64,000 bases of DNA from Gramella sp. MT6 (GTDB lineage Bacteria; Bacteroidota; Bacteroidia; Flavobacteriales; Flavobacteriaceae): positions 2,626,001 to 2,690,000 of the forward strand of contig NZ_CP048410.1 in the NCBI RefSeq assembly GCF_019357415.1, given 5' to 3'. The notes below the pieces were generated by a model. It was not told the DNA's origin. It was given only the letters and a program-made list of their open reading frames with translations, and did no database searches. Below are positions 43,910 through 54,408 of the stretch, in pieces. A program made the position numbers and the translations under genes. The number at the start of each line of letters is the position of its first letter. Position 1 is the stretch's first letter.

Positions 43910-45028
43910 TTAGCTGTTAAGCATTACTGGCATTACCAGCATGGTTATTTTTTCTCCTGGATCCAACCCGTCAACCGGAGTTAGAATACCCGCTCTGTTA
44001 GGTAAGCTCATTTCAAGCATTACTTCATCTGCAGTTAGGTTGCCCAGCATTTCAATAAGAAACCTTGAGTTGAAACCAATCTGCATATCATCGCCTTGGT
44101 ATGAACAGGTTAAACGCTCTTCTGCCTTATTGCTGTAATCTACATCTTCTGCAGAAATATTAAGCTCGGCACCAGCGATCTTCAATCTAACCTGGTGAGT
44201 GGTTTTATTCGAGAAAATAGAAACCCTTCTTACAGAGCTTAAGAATTGGTTTCTTTCAATCGTCAGTTTATTCGGATTTTCCTTCGGAATTACCGCCTCA
44301 TAATTTGGGTATTTCCCATCGATCAATCTACAGATCAGCTGAGTTTCGTCAAATGTAAACTTGGCATTGGATTCGTTGTATTCGATCAATACTTCAGATT
44401 CACTTCCGGCAAGGATTCCTTTAAGAAGGTTCAAAGGTTTCTTAGGCATGATGAATTCAGCATCCTGATTGGCCTTGATATCTTCTCTGGAATATTTTAC
44501 AAGTTTATGAGCATCGGTAGCCACGAAAGTAAGTCCGTCTTCCTTGAACTGGAAGAAAACCCCGCTCATTACCGGTCTAAGGTCGTCATTCCCCGAAGCG
44601 AAAATAGTCTTGGAAATAGCAGACGCCAGAATATCGGCTTCCACCACCGTGCTGCTTGGATCTTCAAGCTCTACCGGATTTGGGAATTCTTCACCATCGG
44701 CATAAGCAAGTGCATATTTACCGTGGTTCGAACTTAGTTCTATGGTATTGTTATCTTCAACTACAAAGGTTAGCGGTTGCTCTGGAAAGGTCTTTAACGT
44801 ATCTAGAAGTAATTTCGCAGGAACTGCAATTTTACCTTCAGAATCTGATTCTACCTTTAGTTTCGCAGACATCGTGGTTTCAAGATCTGAAGCAGAAACG
44901 GTAAGTTCGTCGTGATTAAGATCAAAAAGGAAATTATCTAATATTGGTAATGTATTACTGTTGTTGATTACCCCTCCAAGTATTTGTAGCTGTTTCAGCA
45001 GATAGTTGCTGGATACAATAAATTTCAT
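43910..45028 (-). CDS. dnaN: DNA polymerase III sliding clamp (beta subunit)
   Basis: 372 residues, the normal length, with three clamp domains. MKFIVSSNYLLKQLQILGGV opens domain 1; FASGNDDLRPVMSGVFFQFK starts domain 2 and TIERNQFLSSVRRVSIFSNK domain 3; the end NRAGILTPVDGLDPGEKITM... VMPVML is the peptide-binding region. It holds the polymerase on DNA. It is monocistronic here and not beside dnaA, which is usual in Flavobacteriia. Confidence 0.97.
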   Translation of the reverse strand: MKFIVSSNYLLKQLQILGGVINNSNTLPILDNFLFDLNHDELTVSASDLETTMSAKLKVESDSEGKIAVPAKLLLDTLKTFPEQPLTFVVEDNNTIELSSNHGKYALAYADGEEFPNPVELEDPSSTVVEADILASAISKTIFASGNDDLRPVMSGVFFQFKEDGLTFVATDAHKLVKYSREDIKANQDAEFIMPKKPLNLLKGILAGSESEVLIEYNESNAKFTFDETQLICRLIDGKYPNYEAVIPKENPNKLTIERNQFLSSVRRVSIFSNKTTHQVRLKIAGAELNISAEDVDYSNKAEERLTCSYQGDDMQIGFNSRFLIEMLGNLTADEVMLEMSLPNRAGILTPVDGLDPGEKITMLVMPVMLNS

Positions 45029-45230
45029 CGGCTTTTATTGATTTATTTTGAATCAATTACAAATATATTTTAATAAGTCAAAAATAACGGGTTGTTCAAA
45101 GAGTTTTTATTAACAGACTTGTATTGTGAAAATGATATAAGATGCTGTAAAATAAGGTTTTGAGGATTTAAACCGATTCAAAATTGTTAATATGTGCTTG
45201 TTAAAAGCTTCTCCGGATTCTGAGGAAGCT

Positions 45231-46901
45231 TTACTTTACATATTTCTTCTTTCTATAGAACCTGAAAGAAACTCCAAAAATGATTAATAATAGAAGTGGT
45301 CCCGTCAAATTGATCAATTGCCATTGTTCCCTTTGGGCAGCTGTCTTTTCCTTGTCAAGAAAGGCCAGGTTGATCTCTTTGGACCGTATGTTTATTAATC
45401 CTGTATCATCAAGCAAATAATTCACGGAATTTAGAAGGAATTCTTTATTCCCATAAGTGTTTCCGGTATATCGCTGAAAGCCCAATTCAAGTGGTTTTCC
45501 TGCCTGGATATCATTTTTGATCACATCACCGTCAGAAATTACCAGCATTTTCGACTCCTTACCTTCATCAAGCGGGTTCGAAATTTCAAAAGGCTTTATA
45601 CGATTTTTATATACAGATTTGAATCTACCTTCCAGTAAAACAGCTAAAGGCTGCTCTCCTGCGTCATAAGTACTTATATCCGGTTTCTCTCCAACCATAT
45701 TAAGGCTGATCTGCGTAGGTACTCCTTCCAGTTTTGTACGTGGAGAACTGCTTAAAAGAATCGTCTTTTTAATATCGTTGGCCAGCGTATCGATTGGATT
45801 TGCATATTCGAATTTTACTGCCTCGATATTGTTTATTATCGGGTGATGGTTCGGCGAACTTGTTAGCGGACTGTAGAACCAGGGATAAGGATTGAACCTG
45901 GTGTTATTTCCGTCTCCACTAGCAAGGATGATAGGGGCAGAGTAGAGGTCATTTACAATTTCGGGATTTATGCGAATTCCGTAGGAGAAAAAGTAATCCC
46001 CCAGATTGAGATTTCTCGGTAGGGCAATAGCTGTTCCTCTTTCATTGAAAAGACTATCTGTTTCCATGTTAGTAGTTTCAGCTAGCCAAAGCATTTTGCC
46101 ACCATTCATTAGATATTGATCCAGCACGTATTTTTCATTTTCAGAATATGGCTGTGTTGGTTTGGGTTCCAGTACGAGGTCGTATTCCTTGAGATCTGCA
46201 AGTGTTTTTTCGGGATTGGTAGCAGCGGAATCCAGGGTGAAGGGAGCCATAAAGTAATACTCCTGGATAGTCTTGATGAAATCGGCGATCTTGGCATCCG
46301 GTAGTTCTCCACTCCCACGCATCACCGCGATCTTCTTTTCACGGGGATAGATCAGTTTGCTTAAACCGTCCGACAGCGAATATTCCAGTTGCTGTACCGA
46401 AGCGTTTACGCGTTCCTCATCGGTTGCTCCGATCTGATTTTTTAGCAGCGGAATTTTAACCGTTTTATCGCCATAATTTGCGATTGCCCACGGGAAAATA
46501 ATGCTTTCACTATTCTTGCCATTTTCCTGAACATTCAGTCTTGCTGGGGTCATTCCCATTTTATAGAATTCTTCGGCAATGGCGTTGGCATCATCGCCTT
46601 CTTCAAGCGGATTTACAAAATTGAATTTGATATTCCGGTTATAGGCTGAAAATTCTTCCAGCATTTGCCGGGTCTCATTTCTCAGTCTTCTGAATTCCGA
46701 TGGAAAACTACCTTCAAGAAAAACATCAAAAATAACGGGTTGTTCTACATCGGCAACAATTTCTTTAGCTGCAGGCGAGAGACTATATCTCTGGTCCTGG
46801 GTAAGATCAAAACGTAAATAGAATTCTGAAGCAAGAAAATTCACGGCTACAAGAATAACCAGTAAGATCAAAAGTGATTTTATCTTATTTGATTTTCTCA
46901 T
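45231..46901 (-). CDS. gldG: Gliding-motility ABC transporter auxiliary protein GldG
   Basis: 556 residues. An N-terminal membrane helix (about 7-27), a long periplasmic GldG/ABC-2 auxiliary domain (IFDVFLEGSFPSEFRRLRNE; KKIAVMRGSGELPD; LVLEPKPTQPYSENEKYVLD) and a C-terminal membrane helix (about 533-551). It works with GldF and the ATPase GldA in gliding motility and related envelope transport. The start overlaps the gldF stop by one base. Confidence 0.95.
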   Translation of the reverse strand: MRKSNKIKSLLILLVILVAVNFLASEFYLRFDLTQDQRYSLSPAAKEIVADVEQPVIFDVFLEGSFPSEFRRLRNETRQMLEEFSAYNRNIKFNFVNPLEEGDDANAIAEEFYKMGMTPARLNVQENGKNSESIIFPWAIANYGDKTVKIPLLKNQIGATDEERVNASVQQLEYSLSDGLSKLIYPREKKIAVMRGSGELPDAKIADFIKTIQEYYFMAPFTLDSAATNPEKTLADLKEYDLVLEPKPTQPYSENEKYVLDQYLMNGGKMLWLAETTNMETDSLFNERGTAIALPRNLNLGDYFFSYGIRINPEIVNDLYSAPIILASGDGNNTRFNPYPWFYSPLTSSPNHHPIINNIEAVKFEYANPIDTLANDIKKTILLSSSPRTKLEGVPTQISLNMVGEKPDISTYDAGEQPLAVLLEGRFKSVYKNRIKPFEISNPLDEGKESKMLVISDGDVIKNDIQAGKPLELGFQRYTGNTYGNKEFLLNSVNYLLDDTGLINIRSKEINLAFLDKEKTAAQREQWQLINLTGPLLLLIIFGVSFRFYRKKKYVK

Positions 46902-47638
46902 TATCGCCGGTTCTTAGTTGCTGAAAGATTGATTTCAGTCAGTTTCAGGAAAAGAAAAATCAAACTCAGGAAATATATAATGTCACGTGTGTCTATAACA
47001 CCGCGGCTTATACTTTTATAATGAAAACTGATACCGAAGGATTCCAGGATATAGCTGGAGGCACCAAAAATATTAGTTTCTGCCAGTCCTTCGAATGCGT
47101 AATAGGAAATAAAGCAAAGAAATACTCCGAGTAAGAATGAAACGATCTGGTTGGAGGATAAGCTCGATGCGAATATCCCAATTGCCGCATAACAGGCGCC
47201 TAGAAAGATTAATCCGATATAAGAACCAATGGTCGCACCAACATCAAAATTTCCAACAGGTCTGCCCAACTGACTAATAGTTAAAACATAAAGCAGGGTT
47301 GGAATTATAGCCAGAATAACTAATACAACAACTCCCAAATATTTTCCGGTAATAAGCTTCCAAAGCCCTATTGGTTTTGTAAGCAGTATTTCCATGGTAC
47401 CCATTCGCTTTTCATCAGCAAAACTTTTCATGGAGATGGCCGGTATCAGGAATAGAAAGATCCATGGAGCCAGGTTAAAAAATGGTTTAAGATCTGCAAA
47501 ACCGCTATCCAGAATATTATATCCGCCAGAAAAAATGAAAAGAAAAAATCCGCACGCAATAAGGAATAACCCAATTACGAGATAACCTGTAAGGGAAGAA
47601 AAGAAGGATTGTATTTCTTTATTCAGTATTGCAAGCAT
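46901..47638 (-). CDS. gldF: Gliding-motility ABC transporter permease GldF
   Basis: 245 residues with six membrane helices of the ABC-2 type. NKEIQSFFSSLTGYLVIGLF opens the protein and MKSFADEKRMGTMEILLTKP is the hallmark cytoplasmic segment. It is the permease partner of GldG (one-base overlap) and GldA (not in this window). Its operon begins with the SAM hydroxide adenosyltransferase gene at 48770. Confidence 0.95.
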   Translation of the reverse strand: MLAILNKEIQSFFSSLTGYLVIGLFLIACGFFLFIFSGGYNILDSGFADLKPFFNLAPWIFLFLIPAISMKSFADEKRMGTMEILLTKPIGLWKLITGKYLGVVVLVILAIIPTLLYVLTISQLGRPVGNFDVGATIGSYIGLIFLGACYAAIGIFASSLSSNQIVSFLLGVFLCFISYYAFEGLAETNIFGASSYILESFGISFHYKSISRGVIDTRDIIYFLSLIFLFLKLTEINLSATKNRR

Positions 47639-47639
47639 A

Positions 47640-47936
47640 CTAGTCCAGCGTAACTAATTTATCAACACTCCAGGCTTCAGGTTTTTCATTGAAAAAAACT
47701 TTCGTTTTTGCCCAGACATTTTTAAAGAGTTCAGAATTTCTATAGTTTTCAAGGGATTCTTCATCTTTCCAGTATGAATACGTGAAAAACTGGTTTGTAT
47801 TGTCTTTTCCCCGATAGAGTTCTAAAAACAGGCAGCCTTCAAATCCTCTTATTTTAGCCTTATTCTCTTCGAAATTAGCCAGGAATTCATCGATCTTCTC
47901 CGGTTGAAAGCCCATTTTTACTATTCTTACAAACAT
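47640..47936 (-). CDS. Antibiotic-biosynthesis-monooxygenase-fold (ABM) protein
   Basis: 98 residues of a dimeric ferredoxin-like fold: IVKMGFQPEKIDEFLANFEE, then GFEGCLFLELYRGKDNTNQF and SYWKDEESLENYRNSE. Members range from heme or quinone monooxygenases to proteins of unknown role. It abuts the SAM hydroxide adenosyltransferase (0 bp) and gldF (1 bp), so it is co-transcribed with both. Confidence 0.88.
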   Translation of the reverse strand: MFVRIVKMGFQPEKIDEFLANFEENKAKIRGFEGCLFLELYRGKDNTNQFFTYSYWKDEESLENYRNSELFKNVWAKTKVFFNEKPEAWSVDKLVTLD

Positions 47937-48770
47937 CTATTCAAAATTTACAGTTATGGTATCTAGGTATTCAAGCCCAAAAAGACTTGCTGCACTTCCC
48001 ACAGTACTTGGATTACTTTTATACATGGCCAGTTCTATGTATCCTGCCGAATTAAAAACAGCCAGTTTTTTACCATCTTCTTCTTTTCGTTTTTCTTTCT
48101 CTACATCAAAATTAATAGCATGACTGTAGGTCTCGTAGATCACATTAAAATTAACCGTCCTGGCACTTATTTTAAAAGCTCGTCCCTTCCCAACGGTTTC
48201 AAAAAGTTTTCTGGAAATATTTGTGATCACATTTCCGTAGTTATCAATATATATTACATGACCTAAAATCTGATTCTTATCTGAATTGATAATTGGTTCA
48301 AACTGTTTGAGATACTTGATCTGGCTTACACTTTTACCTATCACTTCCAGGGTACCGCCACGTGCGATATGGCAGGCCACTTTTACAAATACATCCAGGA
48401 CAGGAAAATTAGTCTGAATTTTATCATGTATGTTGATCTCAACGATCTTTTCAGGTCTTATTTCTGAAGCTAGTAAAGAAAGGATTCCATTATTAGCACA
48501 GATAAAGTAATGTTCATCCAGTTTAACCGCTAAATGTTTATTCTCTGGAGTAAGTTCAGAATCTATTCCGATTATATGAATGCTGCCCTTTGGAAAACTC
48601 TTATAGGCGTTTTTAATAATGTAAGCAGCCTCGCTAATATGAAATGGAGAAACAGAATGTGAAATATCAACAATTCTAACATCACTTAATTCGCTATAGA
48701 TAGCTCCTTTAACCGCACCAGCGAAATAATCTTTCTCCCCGAAATCGGTCGTTAAAGTAATGATTGCCAT
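47937..48770 (-). CDS. SAM hydroxide adenosyltransferase (DUF62 family)
   Basis: 277 residues. The N-terminus TLTTDFGEKDYFAGAVKGAI then IVDISHSVSPFHISEAAYII carries the S-adenosylmethionine site, and the C-terminal barrel holds IYIDNYGNVITNISRKLF. The family splits SAM to adenosine and methionine with hydroxide (chlorinase/fluorinase relatives). It leads a four-gene operon with the ABM protein, gldF and gldG, and is divergent from phoH. Confidence 0.92.
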   Translation of the reverse strand: MAIITLTTDFGEKDYFAGAVKGAIYSELSDVRIVDISHSVSPFHISEAAYIIKNAYKSFPKGSIHIIGIDSELTPENKHLAVKLDEHYFICANNGILSLLASEIRPEKIVEINIHDKIQTNFPVLDVFVKVACHIARGGTLEVIGKSVSQIKYLKQFEPIINSDKNQILGHVIYIDNYGNVITNISRKLFETVGKGRAFKISARTVNFNVIYETYSHAINFDVEKEKRKEEDGKKLAVFNSAGYIELAMYKSNPSTVGSAASLFGLEYLDTITVNFE

Positions 48771-48980
48771 AGGCGATTGTTAATATTTTTTTAATCTGAG
48801 ACTGGTTATTTTCCTTAAGTTTGTATAGAAGGCGAATATAATTTTATTTTTAGGGATTCGCGCGGACTAAAAGGTAAAAAATACCATAAATTCGGTTTCA
48901 AAATTAGGATATTGAAACTCGAAGGACAAATAAAAATGACCTGAAAAATCTACAATGCTACAACTTAAAAACCACAGCTT

Positions 48981-49934
48981 TTGAACGAACTTCTTATTGA
49001 ACTCTCAGAAATTAGCCCTCGAGAATTTTTCGGGCAGCAAAATGAACACATAGAACTCTTAAAAAAGTACTTTCCAAAATTAAAGATCGTTGCTAGGGGT
49101 AGTAAGATACGCGTCTTTGGAGATGAAGAAATGCTGGAAGAATTCGATAAGCGATTTTCGATGTTGATGGATCATTTTGGGAAATACAACAAACTTGACG
49201 AAAATACTATCGAAAGGGTTTTGACCAGTGAGAGCGAAGAAGATTATGAAACTTCAAAGGAAAGTGGAGAAACCATAGTTCATGGAATTAGCGGAAAGGT
49301 GATCAAAGCCCAGACCGCCAACCAGAGAAAAATGGTGGAGCTTTCCAAAAAGAATGATTTGGTATTCGCTATTGGACCTGCAGGAACAGGAAAGACCTAT
49401 ACCGGGGTAGCTTTGGCGGTAAAAGCTCTCAAAGAAAAACAGGTGAAAAGGATCATCCTAACCAGGCCTGCGGTAGAAGCAGGGGAGAACCTTGGTTTTC
49501 TTCCAGGGGATCTTAAAGAAAAACTGGATCCGTATATGCAGCCTTTATACGATGCCCTAAGGGATATGATCCCTCATGAGAAATTAGAGGTGTTTATTGA
49601 AAAAGGGGTTATACAGATCGCGCCGCTGGCTTTTATGCGTGGACGAACATTAGACCATGCTTTTGTGATCCTTGATGAAGCACAGAACACCACTCATGCC
49701 CAAATGAAAATGTTCCTTACCAGGATGGGTAAGAATGCGAAATTTATGATCACTGGAGACCCGGGGCAAATAGATCTGCCAAGAAGAGTGATCTCGGGAT
49801 TAAAGGAAGCGCTACTGGTTCTTAAGGATGTAAAAGGCGTTGGCACAGTTTATCTTGATGATAAAGATGTTATCCGTCACAGATTGGTGAAAAAGATCAT
49901 TGCCGCATATAAAACTATTGAACACAACGATTAA
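48981..49934 (+). CDS. phoH: PhoH-family ATPase
   Basis: 317 residues from a TTG start (48981). An N-terminal KH-like region (about 1-75) is followed by the PhoH ATPase domain (about 110-310): Walker A FAIGPAGTGKTYTGVALAVK, Walker B FVILDEAQNTTHAQMKMFLT and ITGDPGQIDLPR. Cytoplasmic, RNA-linked NTPase/helicase-like; the exact role is unsettled. It is 21 bp upstream of purC, probably the same transcript. Confidence 0.94.
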   Translation: MNELLIELSEISPREFFGQQNEHIELLKKYFPKLKIVARGSKIRVFGDEEMLEEFDKRFSMLMDHFGKYNKLDENTIERVLTSESEEDYETSKESGETIVHGISGKVIKAQTANQRKMVELSKKNDLVFAIGPAGTGKTYTGVALAVKALKEKQVKRIILTRPAVEAGENLGFLPGDLKEKLDPYMQPLYDALRDMIPHEKLEVFIEKGVIQIAPLAFMRGRTLDHAFVILDEAQNTTHAQMKMFLTRMGKNAKFMITGDPGQIDLPRRVISGLKEALLVLKDVKGVGTVYLDDKDVIRHRLVKKIIAAYKTIEHND

Positions 49935-49955
49935 TTATTATAGAATAAACTCTTT

Positions 49956-50909
49956 ATGAGTAATACGATAACCAAAACGAATTTCAATTTTCCCGGTCAG
50001 GAATCGGTATATAAAGGTAAAGTGAGGGATGTTTACTCGCTTGAAAATGACCTTTTGGTAATGATAGCATCAGACAGGCTTTCAGCTTTCGACGTGGTAA
50101 TGCCAAAAGGAATTCCATATAAGGGGCAGATCCTGAATCAGATCGCGACCAAAATGATGGAAAAAACTGCGGATATAGTTCCAAACTGGCTGGAAGCTAC
50201 ACCAGATCCTAATGTGGCCATTGGTAAGAAATGTGAGCCATTTAAGGTCGAAATGGTTATTCGTGGCTATATGTCTGGGCATGCAGCCCGAGAATATAAA
50301 GCTGGAAAGAGAGAGTTATGCGGTGTTGCGATGCCTGAAGGGATGAAGGAAAACGATAAGTTTCCAGAACCTATTATAACTCCTGCAACAAAGGCAGAAC
50401 ATGGAGATCATGATGAAGATATTTCCCGTGAGAATATTATTAAAAGAGGAATTGTATCTAAGGAGGATTACCTTAAACTTGAAGAGTATACCAGGAAATT
50501 ATTTGAACGCGGAACCGAGATCGCAGCAAAACAGGATCTGATTCTTGTAGACACGAAATACGAATTTGGAAAAACTCCTGAAGGAGAAATCGTCCTGATT
50601 GATGAGATCCATACTCCAGATTCTTCCAGGTATTTCTATAAAAAGGGATATGAGGAAAGACAGGAAAAGGGTGAAGCTCAGAAGCAGTTGTCCAAAGAAT
50701 TTGTACGTCAGTGGTTGATATCAAACGGATTCCAGGGTCTGGAGGGGCAAAAAGTACCTGAAATGAGCGATGAGTATATCGAATCTGTTTCTGAAAGATA
50801 TATTGAGCTTTACGAGAATATCACCGGCGATAAATTTCAAAAGGCTGATGTTTCTCATATCGAAGACAGGATACAAAAGAATGTGGAATCTTATTTAAAA
50901 AACCGATAA
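49956..50909 (+). CDS. purC: Phosphoribosylaminoimidazole-succinocarboxamide synthase
   Basis: 317 residues, the longer eukaryote/Bacteroidota-type enzyme. [57 protein letters not shown] and [20 protein letters not shown] are diagnostic. It joins CAIR and aspartate with ATP to give SAICAR in purine synthesis. It is co-directional with phoH (21-bp gap). Confidence 0.97.
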   Translation: MSNTITKTNFNFPGQESVYKGKVRDVYSLENDLLVMIASDRLSAFDVVMPKGIPYKGQILNQIATKMMEKTADIVPNWLEATPDPNVAIGKKCEPFKVEMVIRGYMSGHAAREYKAGKRELCGVAMPEGMKENDKFPEPIITPATKAEHGDHDEDISRENIIKRGIVSKEDYLKLEEYTRKLFERGTEIAAKQDLILVDTKYEFGKTPEGEIVLIDEIHTPDSSRYFYKKGYEERQEKGEAQKQLSKEFVRQWLISNGFQGLEGQKVPEMSDEYIESVSERYIELYENITGDKFQKADVSHIEDRIQKNVESYLKNR

Positions 50910-51017
50910 ATTGAATTTATGCTAAGAAAGCAGATGCTATTTTAACAGATTTAGAATATTATTTTGCTTTTAGTTCATAATAACTTTTTTGATTCCTTAC
51001 GATTTAATATTTTTAAA

Positions 51018-51049
51018 AACAGAACCGGTGTTTCCGGTTCTGTTTTTTT
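51018..51049 (+). terminator. Intrinsic terminator between purC and acs
   Basis: AACAGAACCGG / CCGGTTCTGTT forms a perfect 11-bp stem with a 5-nt loop followed by seven Ts. It ends the phoH-purC transcript. Confidence 0.93.
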
Positions 51050-51068
51050 AATTAAACCAACTTGAATT

Positions 51069-52976
51069 ATGAGTAATTATCACATTAAAAATCTGGAAGA
51101 GTATTTCCAGGTTTACCGTAAATCTGTTAGAGAGCCAGAGAATTTCTGGCAGGAAGTTGCTGAAGAGCATTTTGTATGGAGAAAAAAATGGGATAATGTA
51201 CTTAGCTGGGATTTTTCAAAACCTGAGGTAAAATGGTTTGAAAATGCTAAACTTAATATTACTGAGAATTGTATAGATCGCCACCTTTTAGCCCAGGGTG
51301 ACAAGACCGCAATCATATGGGAACCTAACGATCCTAAAGATGAAACTGTACACTTAAGTTTTACAGAGCTACATAAGAAGGTAAATCAATTCGCGAATGT
51401 TCTTAAGGAAAATGGCATTAAAAAAGGGGACAGGGTATGTATCTACTTGCCAATGATCCCTGAACTGGCCTTTGCCGTTTTGGCGTGTGCAAGAATCGGA
51501 GCTATTCATTCTGTTGTTTTTGCTGGTTTTTCTGCATCTGCATTAGCGACGAGAACTCAAGATGCAGATTGTAAAATGATGATTACCTCAGACGGTTCCT
51601 TCCGGGGGGATAAAACTATAGATCTTAAAGGAATTGTAGACAAGGCTCTGGAGCAATGTCCAGATGTAGAAACCGTGCTGGTAGCCAAAAGGACTGGGGC
51701 CGATATAAATATGAAGGATGGCCGCGATAAGTGGCTAAAACCTTTAATGGATGAGGCTTCAGATAAATGTGCTCCAGAGATCATGGATGCAGAAGATCCT
51801 TTATTTATTCTTTATACTTCCGGTTCCACTGGAAGACCTAAAGGAATGCTGCATACTACTGCAGGTTATATGGTTTATTCAGCATATACCTTCAAGAATA
51901 TTTTCAAGTATGAGAACGATGATGTCTATTGGTGTACTGCAGATATCGGCTGGATCACTGGGCATTCTTATATAGTTTATGGACCATTACTGAACGGCGC
52001 CACGACGGTAATGTTCGAGGGAGTACCTTCGTATCCTGATTTTGGCCGATTCTGGCAGATCGTTGAAAAACATAAAGTAAGCCAGTTTTATACTGCGCCT
52101 ACGGCTATTCGTGCCCTTGCCAAAAAGAATCTGGATTTTGTAGATAAATACGACCTTTCTTCTCTGAAAGTTCTCGGAACTGTTGGAGAACCTATAAATG
52201 AAGAAGCATGGCACTGGTATGATAATAATATCGGAAAAAGTAAAAGTCCGATCGTCGATACATGGTGGCAGACAGAAACTGGTGGGATCATGATTTCTCC
52301 AATCCCTTTTGTAACACCAACAAAACCAACATTTGCAACCCTGCCGTTTCCAGGTATTCAGCCTGTGTTGATGGATGAAGAAGGAAAAGAGATCAAAGGC
52401 AACCAGGTGGATGGTAGACTTTGTATAAAATTCCCTTGGCCTTCAATGGCCAGAACTATTTGGGGTGATCATGATCGATATCGTGATACGTACTTTTCGG
52501 CTTTCAAAGATAAATATTTTACCGGTGACGGAGCTTTACGGGACGAGACGGGCTATTACAGAATCACTGGTAGGGTAGACGATGTGATTATCGTTTCCGG
52601 TCATAATTTAGGAACAGCCCCAATTGAGGATGCGATAAATGAACATCCGGCGGTAGCAGAATCTGCTGTGGTAGGATTCCCTCACGAAGTTAAAGGAAAT
52701 GCTTTATACGGTTTTGTGATTCTAAAAGAGGCAGGAGAATCCCGTAACCAGGATAATCTTAGGAAAGAGATCAATCAACAAATTTCAGATAAGATAGGAC
52801 CTATTGCTAAACCAGATAAGATTCAATTCGTTGAAGGATTACCTAAAACAAGAAGCGGAAAGATCATGAGAAGAATCCTGAGGAAGATAGCTTCTAAAGA
52901 TACATCAGACCTTGGGGATACTTCAACCCTTTTAAATCCTGAGGTAGTAGAAGGTATCATAGAGAAATCATTATAA
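51069..52976 (+). CDS. acs: Acetyl-CoA synthetase
   Basis: 635 residues. AMP-forming adenylate enzyme: FILYTSGSTGRPKGMLHTT is the P-loop-like motif, TWWQTETGGIMISP the second core motif and GYYRITGRVDDVIIVSGHNL the hinge. The C-terminal PKTRSGKIMRRILRKIA holds the catalytic and acetylatable Lys. It makes acetyl-CoA from acetate, CoA and ATP. The very short spacing to the terminator at 51049 means its promoter overlaps or lies within the purC-acs gap. Confidence 0.96.
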   Translation: MSNYHIKNLEEYFQVYRKSVREPENFWQEVAEEHFVWRKKWDNVLSWDFSKPEVKWFENAKLNITENCIDRHLLAQGDKTAIIWEPNDPKDETVHLSFTELHKKVNQFANVLKENGIKKGDRVCIYLPMIPELAFAVLACARIGAIHSVVFAGFSASALATRTQDADCKMMITSDGSFRGDKTIDLKGIVDKALEQCPDVETVLVAKRTGADINMKDGRDKWLKPLMDEASDKCAPEIMDAEDPLFILYTSGSTGRPKGMLHTTAGYMVYSAYTFKNIFKYENDDVYWCTADIGWITGHSYIVYGPLLNGATTVMFEGVPSYPDFGRFWQIVEKHKVSQFYTAPTAIRALAKKNLDFVDKYDLSSLKVLGTVGEPINEEAWHWYDNNIGKSKSPIVDTWWQTETGGIMISPIPFVTPTKPTFATLPFPGIQPVLMDEEGKEIKGNQVDGRLCIKFPWPSMARTIWGDHDRYRDTYFSAFKDKYFTGDGALRDETGYYRITGRVDDVIIVSGHNLGTAPIEDAINEHPAVAESAVVGFPHEVKGNALYGFVILKEAGESRNQDNLRKEINQQISDKIGPIAKPDKIQFVEGLPKTRSGKIMRRILRKIASKDTSDLGDTSTLLNPEVVEGIIEKSL

Positions 52977-53023
52977 TTTGCGGCACACTAATTCATTTAT
53001 AACGTTTGCCACTAAAAAATATA

Positions 53024-53734
53024 ATGAAATTTTTCACATTACCCGTCTGTCTTCTATTTTCTACAATCCTTGGAGCTCAAAATGGTGGTGATGGTAGTAT
53101 GCCATCAAATTCCATGAATAATGTGCGTGATGTAAGCCAGGTCTCTATGGATTTTTTTGATGAAATGAATCGAAGAGCCATGAATCCTGCCATGTTACCT
53201 GAAAATTATTCAGGTTCACCATATTTATCTGAAGATTTTAAACCAGGTATGGTGATTTCAGGTGGAAAGAAAATTCCGGGATATTTAAGGTTCAATGTTC
53301 TTTCTAATCAAATGGAAATAAAAGTGAATGAAGATTCAGAGGTGATCGTATTACCCAGAAATCAATTCAGTACTTATATCATTGATGGTGTTGAATTTTC
53401 ATGGGAGAATAAATTAACTGAAGATGGATGGAAGAAAGGATATTTTATTAAATATTTTGAAACAGACGATCTTAAATTTTATGGCTTCCCGGTTATTTCG
53501 GTAAGAGAAGCCACGAAGCCTAGGTCAGGTTACTCAGCGTCAAAACCAGCGAATTATAAAGTCGATGTGAATTATTATTTGGGGAATAAGAATTTAAATT
53601 CGGTACGTCTCAAAAATAAAGATTTTGAAAAAGCATTAAAGCTGGATGGTGAAGCTGAAGAATATCTAGATAAGCATAAGCTGAAAGAAGTTCGGGATGC
53701 TGTAGAGTTTTTAGAATTCTATGATTCCATCTAA
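53024..53734 (+). CDS. Hypothetical secreted protein
   Basis: 236 residues from ATG 53024; a TTG at 53006 would add six residues before a good signal peptide (MKFFTLPVCLLFSTILGAQ), so the ATG is chosen. After a Gly/Ser-rich stretch the protein has paired strands (YLRFNVLSNQMEIKVNEDSE, then VIVLPRNQFSTYIIDGVEF), which look like a small beta-sheet domain found in Bacteroidota secreted proteins. No function is known. The 3' end overlaps the convergent exonuclease gene by 4 bp. Confidence 0.7.
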   Translation: MKFFTLPVCLLFSTILGAQNGGDGSMPSNSMNNVRDVSQVSMDFFDEMNRRAMNPAMLPENYSGSPYLSEDFKPGMVISGGKKIPGYLRFNVLSNQMEIKVNEDSEVIVLPRNQFSTYIIDGVEFSWENKLTEDGWKKGYFIKYFETDDLKFYGFPVISVREATKPRSGYSASKPANYKVDVNYYLGNKNLNSVRLKNKDFEKALKLDGEAEEYLDKHKLKEVRDAVEFLEFYDSI

Positions 53735-54408
53735 TTCTTTATTTTAAATAGATCCTTAAGGGTCAAAGGCTTCTTATGTTTGATCCTTCCTAATAATTTC
53801 AGAAAAATAATCGCAGTAATATAGGCATCACCGGAAGCGGTATGCCTGTCTGTAAGATCGATATTATATGCTTCGGCAATTTCATCAAGGGAATATACCT
53901 TATCCCGGTCTATTAAATTGGTAGCGATCCTGGTACTTTTATAAAGTACGGCGGTGTCCAGTACTTTGTTCTTTAATTTCGGAAGTCCGTTTCTGGATAA
54001 GGCCTTATTCACCATTTTAATATCGAAACCTGCATGATGCGCTACCAGAACTGAATTCTGAATATAACTAAGGAATTTCTTCAGTGCATCTAATTCAGCA
54101 AGCTTTTCAAATTTTTCGTTCTGAATGATCCCGTGGATCTTAACTGTTTCTGGGTTGAACTTGGTTTGCTCCAGGAAAACTTCAAAATTATCACTGATCT
54201 CTATACTTTTATTTTGAACTCTAACTGCTCCAATACTTAAAATTCGATCCAGGTGAAAATCAAAACCGGTAGTTTCTGTATCGAAAACAACAAATCTGAT
54301 GTTCGATATTTCCTCGGGTAGTTTGTCTTCAAAACTCTTTGAGTAATTCTGCCAGAAAATTGGAAGATCTTCTTCATCCTGACTTTTTTTGAACCAATTT
54401 TTGATCAT
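53731..54408 (-). CDS. DEDDh 3'-5' exonuclease (DNA polymerase III epsilon-like)
   Basis: 225 residues. ExoI FVVFDTETTGFDFHLDRILS, ExoII LVAHHAGFDIKMVNKAL and ExoIII DRHTASGDAYITAI give the Asp-Glu-Asp-His-Asp set. The family proofreads or degrades DNA or RNA 3' ends. It overlaps the upstream cNMP/CBS/DUF294 gene by 4 bp; this pair is conserved and suggests joint function in nucleotide-responsive nucleic-acid turnover (inference). Confidence 0.92.
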   Translation of the reverse strand: MIKNWFKKSQDEEDLPIFWQNYSKSFEDKLPEEISNIRFVVFDTETTGFDFHLDRILSIGAVRVQNKSIEISDNFEVFLEQTKFNPETVKIHGIIQNEKFEKLAELDALKKFLSYIQNSVLVAHHAGFDIKMVNKALSRNGLPKLKNKVLDTAVLYKSTRIATNLIDRDKVYSLDEIAEAYNIDLTDRHTASGDAYITAIIFLKLLGRIKHKKPLTLKDLFKIKN